64,000 nt of DNA from Marinilabilia salmonicolor (GTDB lineage: Bacteria; Bacteroidota; Bacteroidia; Bacteroidales; Marinilabiliaceae). The stretch covers positions 244,724-308,723 of the forward strand of contig NZ_PVTS01000005.1 of the NCBI RefSeq assembly GCF_003003035.1, given 5' to 3'. Within the stretch, counting starts at the first letter, position 1. The number at the start of each line of letters is the position of its first letter. The translations under genes and the position numbers were made by a program. Shown here in pieces: positions 36,605-45,473 of this stretch. Under the pieces are notes generated by a model. That model had not been told where the DNA came from, made no database searches, and was given only the letters and a program-made list of their open reading frames with translations.

Positions 36605-37324
36605 ATGAAGACACTGATTTTTCTTTTTGGAATATTCTTAACCCTTAATCTTTCTGCACAGGAAACCATGGATGCAGACGAGATTATAGGTATGATTAAC
36701 CGGGGCGATGCCGTAAATCTCAAAGGCGTAAAAGTGGTGGGGGAACTTGATTTAACCAATCTGGAAAACCGCCAGCAGGAACGGGGTAACAAAGATTCAT
36801 TTTTTAGCAATGTGGAGGTGGAACTGGCTTTTGTGAATTGCACTTTTACCGACGATGTTTTGGCTTTTTATTGTGAAGACCACCGGGATAGGTGCTACCG
36901 GGCAGATTTCGGGAAGGCGGTCACTTTTATTGATTGTACTTTCAATGGTGAGACGTCATTTAAGTACTCGTTATTTCCGGAAGAGGTGGTGTTTAATAAC
37001 AATATTTTCTCTCATGAAGCCAATTTTAAGTATTCAAAGTTCCGCAAAGAAACAAGTTTTATTGGAAGCCGGTTTCAGGATGAAGCCAATTTTAAATATG
37101 CTGACTTCTCCGGTTTTGTCAACTTTCATGAAGCAGCTTTTGAAGAGGAGGCAAGTTTTAAATATGCCAAATTTCCTGATGGAGCAATGTTCAGTAATGC
37201 CCATTTCTACGAAGAGGTAGATTTTAAATATACGGAATACTCAGGAGATGTGATTTTTGAAGGTGCTCAGTTTGATGGGGAGGTGGATCAGAAATATTCA
37301 CACATTTTAAGTAAACGTAAGTGA
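36605..37324 (+). CDS. Secreted pentapeptide-like repeat protein
   Basis: A 239-residue exported protein (signal peptide 1-18, ending LNLSAQ). From about residue 70 it consists of repeats built on the pattern [A/T]xFKYxxF: SFKYSLF, NFKYSKF, NFKYADF, SFKYAKF, DFKYTEY, spaced about 20 residues apart with an intervening F-containing strand. This is a pentapeptide-type right-handed beta-helix with a longer period. The family follows FtsX-permease clusters in other Bacteroidota genomes as far as I recall, but its role is not known. It ends just before a REP-like hairpin. Confidence 0.78.
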   Translation: MKTLIFLFGIFLTLNLSAQETMDADEIIGMINRGDAVNLKGVKVVGELDLTNLENRQQERGNKDSFFSNVEVELAFVNCTFTDDVLAFYCEDHRDRCYRADFGKAVTFIDCTFNGETSFKYSLFPEEVVFNNNIFSHEANFKYSKFRKETSFIGSRFQDEANFKYADFSGFVNFHEAAFEEEASFKYAKFPDGAMFSNAHFYEEVDFKYTEYSGDVIFEGAQFDGEVDQKYSHILSKRK

Positions 37325-37342
37325 ATGGGATTGAGATATTAC

Positions 37343-37381
37343 AAAAGTGAGGGCTTCACTTCGAGTGAAACCCCCACTTTT
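37343..37381. repeat. REP-like hairpin A, may also terminate transcription
   Basis: AAAAGTGAGGGCTTCACT, loop TCG, AGTGAAACCCCCACTTTT, with two imperfect pairs. The core GAGGGCTTCACT/AGTGAAACCC is shared with four further hairpins at 56956, 61056, 61319 and 61757. Its flanking T-runs could make it a terminator for the export cluster. Confidence 0.75.
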
Positions 37382-37464
37382 GACTTTTTAAAACTTAAAT
37401 GTTCTGATATGCCTGATATGGTTCGAAAACCTTATATTCTCTTGTTTAGTTAACTTATTGATAA

Positions 37465-40400
37465 CTATTCGCTGTAAAACACACCATCCAGGAACTCTAT
37501 CATCTTTTTAATCGCTTGAATGGCATCTTTTTCAAAGCTGGTTCCCAGAAATTCATTCGACCCGGAATCGAGAAAAGCATGTGGTCTTCCTTCATACACC
37601 CATAATTCAGCCTGCTGGTCCGCGGCTTTTAGTTTTTTCACATAAGCTTTCACCGTTTTTGGGGTGGTCAGATTATCTTCACTCCCCACAGTGAATAGTT
37701 GCGGAGGTAATTTATATTCACCGGCTTCAGGGATGTTGTATATCGGAGAGACTGCCTTGTAAAGTTCAGGATTTTGTTCAATAGAGTAGTCCGGCCCAAA
37801 AAGTCCACGTGCTTCGGCATTGGCAAAAGACCAAAAGGCATTTTCCTTCGATTCAAAATTGCCGTTTTTTGCTGATTCATAGATGTCGAAGGCCCCATAA
37901 CTGATGATGGCTGCCTGCACCTTTAACATGTCTTTTTTGATGATCTCTTCTATGGTTAATCCTTCAGGGATGTAGGTAGGGTTGAATTTCAGGTTTTCCG
38001 GACTGAATTGGCCTGTTCCCAGGTTGCGCCCCATATTTAATATGCTCGAGGCGAGATGTCCGCCGGCACTGTCTCCGGTTACAGCCACTTTATTTGGGTT
38101 TCCGCCGTAATCAGCTATATTCTCCTTTATCCACAAAAGCGCTCCAAACACATCCTCGATAATATCATCCATTCGGGTTGTGTTGTTGTTGTCACCCAAC
38201 AACCGGTAATTCACGTTGCAGACGATATACTCTCCATGCCCTGAGATATAGGCAGAGGGCTCTTCCATGATGCTTTGGTCGTTTACAAGCCAGCCTCCGC
38301 CGTGGTAAATTACAAGCACCGGATAGCTCTCTTTGCCTGTTTGCGGTACGTGAATATCCATTGTTAGCGGGAAACCTTCAGGACTACTCCACTCAATTTC
38401 ACGATAGACTTTTGTTTCGTGCAATGGTGCTTTAGCTTTTTGAAATTCTTTTTCTTTCTCCTCCAAATTCAGTTTTACCTCCTCAAATTGGTTTTCAACA
38501 TCCGAAACCACCACCTGTTTTTCTAAAGCAATTGATTCTTCCAGGTTTATTTCTTCAACTGAAGCACCAATCTGTATCTTGTAAGTCCCTGTTTCAGCAA
38601 TCCATGCAGATTTTTTGGTGTGATAGGATGCCAAATCATATTTGGATAAACTGAAAGTAATGGTTTCTTTTTCACCTGGCTGGAGCAATCCTGTTTTATG
38701 GAAAGCTTTTAGTTCTCTGACCGGTTTTTGTAAATCTCCCTGAGGAGCAGAGATATAGAGCTGAACCACCTCTTTGCCGGGAGTCGATCCGGTGTTTTTT
38801 ATGGTACAACTTACCTCGTATCCACCTGATTTTTCTTTAACTTTCAGTTTGCTGTAATCAAATGTGGTATAAGAAAGTCCGTAGCCAAATGGATAAGATG
38901 TCTTAACTTTGTTGGTTTCAAAATGCCGGTAACCCACAAAAATACCTTCTTCATATTTCACTTCGGCAGGCTTTGCTTCCATAAAGCTGATGTTACCAAC
39001 CGGAGGAAGATCGAATTCTCTGCCCGGGAAATTCTCTGAGGATTTATGATCTTCGTAGTTTACCGGAAAGGTCATAGTGAGTTTTCCTGATGGATTCACT
39101 TTGCCGGTAAGTACATCTGTTATGGCATTTCCGGCTTCCTGACCGGGCTGCCAGGCCAGTAAAATGGCATCCGCCAACTCCTTCCACGAAGCCGTTTCAA
39201 TGACTCCTCCAATGTTGAGTATTACCACCAGCTTTTTTCCCCGGGAGTGATAAGCTTTTGAAAGTAATTTTATGGTATTCAGTTCTTTGTCGTTCAACAG
39301 GAAGTCGTTCTCCACTTTTCTGTCCTGAAACTCCCCGGATGTTCTTCCGATAGTATAAACAGCAAGTTCTGTTCTTTCAGCAATTTGGTTTACCTCTTCC
39401 GGTGTCCAGTCTTTTTCGCTTACCTGTTGGTCGGGAGCCATAAAGAACGTTTTCGGAGGGAGATTTTCTTTACCGATTTTAATGTATTCCAGATAAGTAT
39501 TGGCCAGGTTCTCGTCAATATTCATTTCGTTGTTTTGAGAACCTTCGAAAAGGGAAACTTCGCTGGCATTATTCACATCGCCGCTTCCTGTACCACCGAT
39601 AAGAGTTTCATAAGATGCAACACCAAAAAGCGCTGTTTTATTGTTTTTGTTCAACGGCAGGGTATTGTCTTTATTGTCAAGCAGAATTATTCCCTGGGCT
39701 GCCGCTTTTCTGGCAAGTTCTTTATGATTTTCCAGATCTGGATTGCCGGTTGGTTTGTATCCTTTGTACGAAAGGGTTTGTGTGTAAATATTAAGGATGC
39801 GTCCAATATTTTGATCGAGGATTTCCATTGATAACGATCCGTCTTCGATGGCAGATTTGATGGCTTCTCTTTGTTTTTCTATTCCCGGCATGAGCAGGTC
39901 ATTTCCGGCTTTCATCTGTGCCACGGCATCATCTCCGGCAAACCAGTCGGTCATGACAAATCCTTCAAAACCCCATTCGCCCCGCAAAATGGAGGTAAGC
40001 AAATCGTGACGTTGTGACGCATATACGCCGTTAATCTTGTTGTAAGACGACATTACAGTCCATGGTTGTGCTTCCTTTACTGCAATTTCAAACCCTTTCA
40101 GGTAAATTTCGCGCAATGCTCTTTCACTGATGATGGCATTCACGGTTGTCCGGTTGGTTTCCTGATTGTTGGCCACAAAATGCTTGATGCTGGTTCCCAC
40201 GCCTTCACTCTGAACGCCTCTGACAAATGCGGCAGCCATTTTTCCGGAAACTACCGGGTCTTCGGAATAGTACTCAAAGTTTCTTCCGGTAAGCGGATGG
40301 CGATGAATGTTCAGGGCAGGAGCCAGCAGGATATCCACTCCGTACTCTTTGGATTCATTTCCGAAAGCCTGGCCAACCTCCTGCATTAGCGCTGTATCCC

Positions 40401-40755
40401 AGGTGGAAGCCATCAACGAAGCAATCGGGAAAGCTGTAGCATAATAGGTCTTGTCGTCGTTAGGGCGCTCGGGAGTGATGCGTACTCCTGCGGGGCCATC
40501 GGCCAATACGGTGGTAGGCAGGTTGATGCGGTTAATGGCAAAAGAGTGACCTGCAGCTCCCGGAACTTTTTCTTCAATCATTTCTGATTCGGGAGTGATG
40601 CCCGGCATATTGAAGCCGACACCCACAACGATGTTTATTTTTTCTTCCAGCGTTAATTTTTCAATCATCTTATCGATATTGTTTTCTTTGGTTTTTTGGG
40701 CCAGCATGTTTCCGGCCAGGAACAAAACTGCCGCGATAGTAAAAATTTTTTTCAT
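37465..40755 (-). CDS. Glycoside hydrolase family 3 fused to alpha/beta-hydrolase esterase
   Basis: A 1096-residue exported protein (signal peptide 1-19, NMLAQ). Domains in order: GH3 N-terminal barrel (about 28-330) with ADGPAGVR (85-92), KHFVANNQE (191-199) and nucleophile Asp270 in VMTDWFAG; GH3 C-terminal domain (about 355-600); fibronectin-III-like domain (about 635-725, VQLYISAPQGDLQKPVRELK); a charged linker (about 745-780); and a hormone-sensitive-lipase-like esterase (about 785-1090) with oxyanion HGGGW near 818, nucleophile Ser in GDSAGG near 894 and a His in GRPHAFLD near 1070. It should combine beta-glycosidase and ester-removing activities on a decorated plant or algal glycan. 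Two full catalytic sets in one chain is the notable feature; the frame is intact throughout. Confidence 0.9.
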   Translation of the reverse strand: MKKIFTIAAVLFLAGNMLAQKTKENNIDKMIEKLTLEEKINIVVGVGFNMPGITPESEMIEEKVPGAAGHSFAINRINLPTTVLADGPAGVRITPERPNDDKTYYATAFPIASLMASTWDTALMQEVGQAFGNESKEYGVDILLAPALNIHRHPLTGRNFEYYSEDPVVSGKMAAAFVRGVQSEGVGTSIKHFVANNQETNRTTVNAIISERALREIYLKGFEIAVKEAQPWTVMSSYNKINGVYASQRHDLLTSILRGEWGFEGFVMTDWFAGDDAVAQMKAGNDLLMPGIEKQREAIKSAIEDGSLSMEILDQNIGRILNIYTQTLSYKGYKPTGNPDLENHKELARKAAAQGIILLDNKDNTLPLNKNNKTALFGVASYETLIGGTGSGDVNNASEVSLFEGSQNNEMNIDENLANTYLEYIKIGKENLPPKTFFMAPDQQVSEKDWTPEEVNQIAERTELAVYTIGRTSGEFQDRKVENDFLLNDKELNTIKLLSKAYHSRGKKLVVILNIGGVIETASWKELADAILLAWQPGQEAGNAITDVLTGKVNPSGKLTMTFPVNYEDHKSSENFPGREFDLPPVGNISFMEAKPAEVKYEEGIFVGYRHFETNKVKTSYPFGYGLSYTTFDYSKLKVKEKSGGYEVSCTIKNTGSTPGKEVVQLYISAPQGDLQKPVRELKAFHKTGLLQPGEKETITFSLSKYDLASYHTKKSAWIAETGTYKIQIGASVEEINLEESIALEKQVVVSDVENQFEEVKLNLEEKEKEFQKAKAPLHETKVYREIEWSSPEGFPLTMDIHVPQTGKESYPVLVIYHGGGWLVNDQSIMEEPSAYISGHGEYIVCNVNYRLLGDNNNTTRMDDIIEDVFGALLWIKENIADYGGNPNKVAVTGDSAGGHLASSILNMGRNLGTGQFSPENLKFNPTYIPEGLTIEEIIKKDMLKVQAAIISYGAFDIYESAKNGNFESKENAFWSFANAEARGLFGPDYSIEQNPELYKAVSPIYNIPEAGEYKLPPQLFTVGSEDNLTTPKTVKAYVKKLKAADQQAELWVYEGRPHAFLDSGSNEFLGTSFEKDAIQAIKKMIEFLDGVFYSE

Positions 40756-40824
40756 GATAACCTGATTTTTTCAAGATACTTATACAAAAGGTTTTTTACA
40801 AAAGAATCAGAAAAGAGGAATGAT

Positions 40825-41466
40825 TCAATTGATAAATGTCAATTGATGAAGTTGATGGCGAATACGGCTTAATGTTTCAACGGTAATGCCCAGAAATGAG
40901 GCGATATACTTTAGCGGGGCGCGTTGTATAATTTCAGGATTATTATTCATTAAAGACTGGTAACGCTGAAGAGCTGTTTCAAATTGTATGGACTCCATTC
41001 TCAATTGGGATCCAATAAGTGAGCCGGCCAATAATGATCGATAAAAACGGCTGATTTCCAGGTTTTCATCAGATGATTTCTCCAGTCCTGCCTTTGGGAA
41101 AAAAGTGATTTCACAATCTTCAAGACATTGAATTATAAGTTTGCTGGGTTTCTCATGGAAATAGCTCATGATGGAGAAGCAAAATTGCCGGTCGTAGGCA
41201 AACCATTCGGTGACATCCCGCCCGTCCTTGAGATAGTAGATTCGTACCATGCCGGTTTTTACGAAGTAGATGTGTTTACAGATGGCATCCTGCCTCAGGA
41301 TAAACTCATTTTTCTTCAGGCTCCTGGTGGTGGTCATTCCTTTAAGTTCAGCGAAAGCTTCGTGAGAAAGGGGTGTAACGTCGGTTATTGCTTGATTTAA
41401 AAAGGACATGTGTGCGTTTTGGTTGATAATCATTTCCATGCTCCTTTTAGCAAAAGTAATAAACAA
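40825..41466 (-). CDS. Crp/Fnr-family transcriptional regulator
   Basis: A 213-residue protein (shorter if it starts at Met11 or Met20, which is plausible). A cyclic-nucleotide-binding-like domain (about 35-145) holds LKKNEFILRQDAICKHIYFV and VRIYYLKDGRDVTEW; the typical phospho-ribose-binding residues of Crp are not obvious. A winged helix ends the protein, with the recognition region APLKYIASFLGITVETLSRI at about 183-202. Proteins of this subgroup are common one-component regulators in Bacteroidota. No cysteine cluster for an iron-sulfur centre is seen at the N-terminus. It lies directly upstream of the GH3-esterase on the same strand (69 bp), so it may regulate that gene. Confidence 0.85.
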   Translation of the reverse strand: MFITFAKRSMEMIINQNAHMSFLNQAITDVTPLSHEAFAELKGMTTTRSLKKNEFILRQDAICKHIYFVKTGMVRIYYLKDGRDVTEWFAYDRQFCFSIMSYFHEKPSKLIIQCLEDCEITFFPKAGLEKSSDENLEISRFYRSLLAGSLIGSQLRMESIQFETALQRYQSLMNNNPEIIQRAPLKYIASFLGITVETLSRIRHQLHQLTFIN

Positions 41467-42123
41467 ACCCCGGAAAAAGAAGGTAACCGTGAAGTTATGA
41501 ATAATCTACTTCTCCCCAGAGCGAGGTTTTTCCCTTTTAGGGGAATACATAATGGTGTTGCGTTTTTTTAAGGCCAAAGATCTTTAAGCAATGGACTGGG
41601 GCAAAGCCCTATGACAAATATAGGTGGGCAAAACAGAGCCTTCATTTGGGGAAAGCATACAAGAAGGAAAAGGACTAATTTTATTGTTACTAATTGCGTT
41701 TTTAATTGGTCTGGATTCCCCTGGGAGCAACTTTTTTCCTTTCAAAACTATTCTTGAACAGGCCAACAGCCTGAAAGCAATAGCCCAGGGCAACGCCCTG
41801 GGTTTTGAGGTTTCCCTCATCCCCCCCCCCCCCTCTCATTATTGGTCGCGATGCGACCAATAATGAGAGGGGGGAGTTGTTACAATTTTCCTGGGGCGCT
41901 GCCTCAGGCTATTGCTATCAGGCTTTCAGCCTGTTTATTCCTTGCCTGTCTTATGTATAAGGTAGATTAGATATGGAAAAATGAAATATATCGAATTTTT
42001 ATAATATTGGTAACTACGTGTAATTTTTTGGAGGAAAAGAGTTTTTGACAATGTAAAGGAGGATTGTTAAATTTAGAATTACGGATTAAAGGAATCATTG
42101 TCCAAATTAAAAAACCACTCATC
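41467..42123. other. Intergenic region with the rearranged third palindromic element
   Basis: No gene is called. It consists mostly of the element at 41508-41938; the rest, up to the ATG at 42124, is AT-rich and unremarkable. A short poly-C run sits at 41821-41833. Confidence 0.5.
41508..41938. repeat. 240-bp palindromic element, copy 3, interrupted
   Basis: The left 90 bp (41508-41600) match the left end of copies 1 and 2. About 160 bp of unrelated sequence follow, then 41760-41938 carries the core with arms on both sides, including CATTATTGGTCGCGATGCGA and CAGGCTTTCAGCCTGTTT. The centre of the core palindrome is GAT, against a single A or T in the other copies. Confidence 0.8.
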
Positions 42124-42381
42124 ATGGCAAAAATCAACGAACACATTATCGGAATTCATGTGGAAGACCGTTTTGACGAAGCCCAACAGGTTCAGGAAAT
42201 CCTTACCCGCTATGGCTGTTCCATTAAAACCAGACTGGGTTTACATAATACCAACGGAAACAATTGTTCCCAGGGAGGAATTATTATTCTTCAGCTGATT
42301 CCGGATAATGAAAAGGCACAGCTTCTGATTAATGCCATGAAGAAGCTTGAAGGTGTGGAAGTGAAAGAAATGGTGTTTTAG
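42124..42381 (+). CDS. TM1266-like ACT-domain protein
   Basis: An 85-residue protein consisting of one ferredoxin-like ACT/NikR-C-type domain: IIGIHVEDRFDEAQQVQEIL, YGCSIKTRLGLHN, GGIIILQLIPDNEKAQLLI and KKLEGVEVKEMVF. Best fit is the small family of putative iron-only hydrogenase system regulators (TM1266); a metal or amino-acid sensor is also possible. No hydrogenase gene is visible. ATG 42124 gives a start directly before the first beta strand. It is upstream of exbB, 97 bp apart. Confidence 0.72.
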   Translation: MAKINEHIIGIHVEDRFDEAQQVQEILTRYGCSIKTRLGLHNTNGNNCSQGGIIILQLIPDNEKAQLLINAMKKLEGVEVKEMVF

Positions 42382-42478
42382 TACAAAACTCTTCACACTT
42401 GTTTTTCAGTGTTGGCAAAAAAATCACTAATTTGGCCTGCAAAATAGTGTAAACAGATTAACAAAGATACTGAAGGAT

Positions 42479-43180
42479 ATGAATATTTTCATGATGATGC
42501 AGGCGGCAGGTCAGGCTGTTGCCGATGGGGCTGAACTTGCCGAAGGTGAAGAAAAAGTAACCATTGACCTTATAGAATTGGTAATGCAGGGAGGGTGGAT
42601 TATGATTCCGCTTTTCCTACTCTCGTTTATTGCCATTTACATTTTTATTGAACGTTATCTTGCCATTAAAAGGGCTTCCCGTGAGGATAAGAGCTTTATG
42701 AATCGCATCAAGGATTACATTCATGAAGGTAAGATTGAATCGGCACTGGCCCTGTGTGAGTCCAACGACAACCCGGTGTCCCGTATGATTGCCAAAGGTA
42801 TTACCCGCATCGGACGACCACTCAATGATGTGAATATTGCTATCGAGAATGTGGGCAATCTGGAGGTGAGCCGTCTTGAGAAAGGTTTGCCTGTGTTGGC
42901 TACTGTGGCTGGCGGTGCTCCTATGATCGGGTTTACCGGTACGGTTATTGGTATGATTAAATCGTTCTGGGAAATGTCCAATGCCGGAAGCAATATTGAA
43001 GTGGATATGCTTGCCGGAGGTATTTATACTGCACTGGTGACCACTGTTACGGGTCTGATCGTTGGAATTATTGCTTATTTTGCCTACAACTGGCTGGTAG
43101 CAAGAGTGGAGAAGGTGGTTTTTAAAATGGAAGCCCGCACCATGGAGTTTATGGATTTGCTCAATGAGCCCGTGCGGTAG
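42479..43180 (+). CDS. exbB: Proton channel subunit ExbB (MotA/TolQ/ExbB family)
   Basis: A 233-residue inner-membrane protein with three hydrophobic helices (about 36-56, 146-168 and 180-205) and a long cytoplasmic loop between helix 1 and 2. The family block GLPVLATVAGGAPMIGFTGTVIGMIKSF and the TALVTTVTGLIVGIIAYFAYN helix are diagnostic. The N-terminus (1-30) is longer than in E. coli ExbB, usual in this phylum. It forms the proton channel with ExbD and energises TonB. First of the exbB-exbD-tonB group. Confidence 0.92.
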   Translation: MNIFMMMQAAGQAVADGAELAEGEEKVTIDLIELVMQGGWIMIPLFLLSFIAIYIFIERYLAIKRASREDKSFMNRIKDYIHEGKIESALALCESNDNPVSRMIAKGITRIGRPLNDVNIAIENVGNLEVSRLEKGLPVLATVAGGAPMIGFTGTVIGMIKSFWEMSNAGSNIEVDMLAGGIYTALVTTVTGLIVGIIAYFAYNWLVARVEKVVFKMEARTMEFMDLLNEPVR

Positions 43181-43237
43181 TGAAGGACGAACAGGCCTCA
43201 ATAGGCCTTATTGATTAATGGAAAGAAAACAAACACC

Positions 43238-43630
43238 ATGGCTTTAAAGTCGAGAAGTAAAATAAATGCAACCTTTAGCATGTCGTCAATGACCGATGTG
43301 GTCTTTCTTTTGCTGATCTTTTTTATGATCACCTCCACATTAGTGCACCCTACGGCATTAAAATTGCTGTTGCCACAGAGTAAAAATCAGACAGCAGCCA
43401 AGCCCCTGACGACGGTTTCCATTACCCGAAACCTTGAGTTTTATGTGGAAGAACGGAGGGTGAGTTTCAGTCAGATTGAACCTTTGCTGAGAGAAAAAGT
43501 GGGCCAGAATCCCGAGACCTATATCTCTCTGCATGTGGATGAAAATGTGCCCATGAAAGAGGTGGTAAGGGTGATGAACATCGCCAAACGCAATAAGTAT
43601 AAGCTGATTTTGGCTACGCGGGCAAAATAG
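43238..43630 (+). CDS. exbD: Biopolymer transport protein ExbD/TolR
   Basis: A 130-residue protein with one transmembrane helix near the N-terminus (about 21-38, VVFLLLIFFMITSTLV) preceded by the conserved SMTDV containing the proton-carrying Asp at about residue 18. A small periplasmic domain (about 60-125) ends it. ATG 43238 is chosen because it puts the helix at the family position; an upstream Met at 43211 would add an unlikely tail. It follows exbB after 57 bp. Confidence 0.92.
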   Translation: MALKSRSKINATFSMSSMTDVVFLLLIFFMITSTLVHPTALKLLLPQSKNQTAAKPLTTVSITRNLEFYVEERRVSFSQIEPLLREKVGQNPETYISLHVDENVPMKEVVRVMNIAKRNKYKLILATRAK

Positions 43631-43642
43631 CAGGTAGAACTG

Positions 43643-43852
43643 ATGATCCTTGCTGCAAACTTTGATGTTCGAATTGAACCCCATCCAATTGGTAAAGGAG
43701 ATTTTAATTTCTCAAACCCTTTTGCTGCAGAGATAATAAAGACGGGTATTGAAATATCGGATAAAGATCCAAAATACTGGTTAAAGGGTTGTTCTAAAAC
43801 GAATGTTTTGAATGACGATGGTGGTTTTAAATACAATGAAAAGGAAGAATAG
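43643..43852 (+). CDS. Small hypothetical protein between exbD and tonB
   Basis: A 69-residue ORF that fills the gap between exbD (12 bp) and tonB (5 bp) almost exactly. I do not recognise it; no signal peptide or membrane helix is seen, the first half is FDVRIEPHPIGKGDFNF, and the last third is rich in charged residues. Operon-like spacing favours a real gene, but it could also be a decayed insertion whose frame survives by chance. It is absent between exbD and tonB in typical arrangements. Confidence 0.4.
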   Translation: MILAANFDVRIEPHPIGKGDFNFSNPFAAEIIKTGIEISDKDPKYWLKGCSKTNVLNDDGGFKYNEKEE

Positions 43853-43857
43853 TATAA

Positions 43858-44781
43858 ATGGAAGATCGATCAAAAAAAGATAAGCGAGCCGGAGTAATAG
43901 GTAGTACCATTTTTCATGCAGTAATTTTGATTTTGCTCATGATTCTGGGTCTTTCCAGTATTCCACGGGAAGAGGAAGGGATATTGGTCGATTTTGGCGA
44001 TTCGGACACAGGTTGGGGCGCTTCGGAACCTGTTCGCAATAATCCCTCCGGAGAGCAAAATACACCCCCACCTGTCAGTCAGCCCGAACCGGTGAGTCCG
44101 CCACCTGCAACTACCGAGGAAACATCGGATGAAGCAGTGAATACTCAGGATTTTGAAGAGGCTCCTGCAATTAGTGAAGAAGAAAAAGCCAAACAGGAGG
44201 CAGAGAAAAAACGTCTGGAAGAGGAGCGTAAGCGTCAGGAAGAGATTGAAAGACAAAAACGAATCGAGGAGGAGCGTCAGCGTCAGGAGGAATTGGAGCG
44301 TCAGCGTCAACTGGAGGAAGAACGCCGTAAGCGTGAGGAGCAGGAGCGCCAGGCACAGGAAGCCCGCAACAATGTTTCCAATGCATTTAGTAAGTCGGAT
44401 GGAAGCAATACATCTCAGGGAGAAGCTGGTGGTGCAGGAAATGAGGGAGCCCTTGGTGGAGAACCCGGAGCAGGAACTTACAACGGAACCGGGAAAGGCG
44501 ATAGCGGAACAGGATTTGATTTGAGTGGACGTAGTCTGAGTGGATCTCTTCCCAAGCCTGAGTATAACATCCAGGAAGAAGGTATCGTTGTAGTTGAGAT
44601 TACTGTAGATCGCAACGGAAACGTGGTAAGTGCGGAGCCAATTCTCAAAGGAACAACTACTCAGAATTCCTACCTGTGGCGGGTGGCTCGTCAGGCAGCG
44701 TTAAAAGCCAGATTTAATAGTGACGGAAATGCTCCTGCATACCAGAAAGGAACCATAACTTATCACTTTAATCTGCAGTAA
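43858..44781 (+). CDS. tonB: Energy transducer TonB
   Basis: A 307-residue transducer: one inner-membrane helix at about 14-33 (IGSTIFHAVILILLMILGL), a proline-rich stretch (about 65-90), a long coiled-coil of E/R/Q repeats such as EERQRQEELERQRQ (about 108-165), a Gly/Ser/Asn linker and the TonB-C domain (about 225-307, VVVEITVDRNGNVVSAEPIL). The charged periplasmic coiled coil replaces the classical Pro-Lys/Pro-Glu spacer, as in several Bacteroidota TonBs, and should span the periplasm to the receptors, including the one at 14640-17084. Confidence 0.9.
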   Translation: MEDRSKKDKRAGVIGSTIFHAVILILLMILGLSSIPREEEGILVDFGDSDTGWGASEPVRNNPSGEQNTPPPVSQPEPVSPPPATTEETSDEAVNTQDFEEAPAISEEEKAKQEAEKKRLEEERKRQEEIERQKRIEEERQRQEELERQRQLEEERRKREEQERQAQEARNNVSNAFSKSDGSNTSQGEAGGAGNEGALGGEPGAGTYNGTGKGDSGTGFDLSGRSLSGSLPKPEYNIQEEGIVVVEITVDRNGNVVSAEPILKGTTTQNSYLWRVARQAALKARFNSDGNAPAYQKGTITYHFNLQ

Positions 44782-44846
44782 ACGTTTTGCCGGATAATGG
44801 ACATCCAGGATTTTTGTTTTAAAATCTCCTGGTTTACATCGAAATA

Positions 44847-45428
44847 ATGGACGTTTTCAAAATGACCGGGATCCATACCAAATATTTTACAAGCAGACAT
44901 CATTGGAGAAGATGGCTCGAGATTAATTTTGAAAGGAGAGATGACATTTGGTTGGAATATCCATTGAAGAAAACAGGTAAAGAAAGAATTCTGTATAATG
45001 ACGCAGTTGAAGAAGCTTTATGTTTTGGATGGATTGACAGTACCGTCAAATCATTAAACGGCGAGACCACCATTCAACGATTTTGTAAACGAAGAAAAAA
45101 CTCGTCTTTCTCACAACCCAATGTGGAACGCCTGAAATGGCTTTTTGAAAACAATTTAATTCACAACTCATTGAAAAATGAAGTTCAGGAAATAATCCAA
45201 AAGAAATTTATTTTTCCGGAAGACATAATCAGGGAGTTAAAGTCGCAAAATGTTGTTTGGGAGAATTTTCAGAATTTCTCAGAACCTTACAAAAGAATTA
45301 GAATTGCATACATTGAAAGTGCAAGGAAAAGACCAGACGAGTTTAAGAAACGCTTACATCATTTCATGGATAAGACGAAAGACAATAAACTGATTAAGGG
45401 GTTTGGTGGCATTGACAAATACTATTGA
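44847..45428 (+). CDS. YdeI/OmpD-associated family protein
   Basis: A 193-residue soluble protein of the bacteriocin-protection/YdeI family: TKYFTSRHHWRRWLEINFER at the start, the diagnostic VEEALCFGWIDSTVKSL at about 47-65, RRKNSSFSQPNVERLKWL and the closing helical segment with SARKRPDEFKKRL. Overexpressed family members have been linked to resistance to antimicrobial peptides, but the biochemical activity is unknown. The gene is more AT-rich than its neighbours, a possible sign of transfer. It follows tonB by 65 bp. Confidence 0.82.
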   Translation: MDVFKMTGIHTKYFTSRHHWRRWLEINFERRDDIWLEYPLKKTGKERILYNDAVEEALCFGWIDSTVKSLNGETTIQRFCKRRKNSSFSQPNVERLKWLFENNLIHNSLKNEVQEIIQKKFIFPEDIIRELKSQNVVWENFQNFSEPYKRIRIAYIESARKRPDEFKKRLHHFMDKTKDNKLIKGFGGIDKYY

Positions 45429-45473
45429 ATAGAAATGCTGTTTTTTCCATATGGGTCACCACTTTAAATATAT

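Noticed and set aside
42400..42480. Possible promoter of exbB (TTTG and TAATTTGG words)
   Set aside because: The -7 and -33 words do not fit in length or spacing.
43661..43700. TTCGAA-containing stretch resembling a tRNA T-arm
   Set aside because: No acceptor, D or anticodon stems can be drawn around it.
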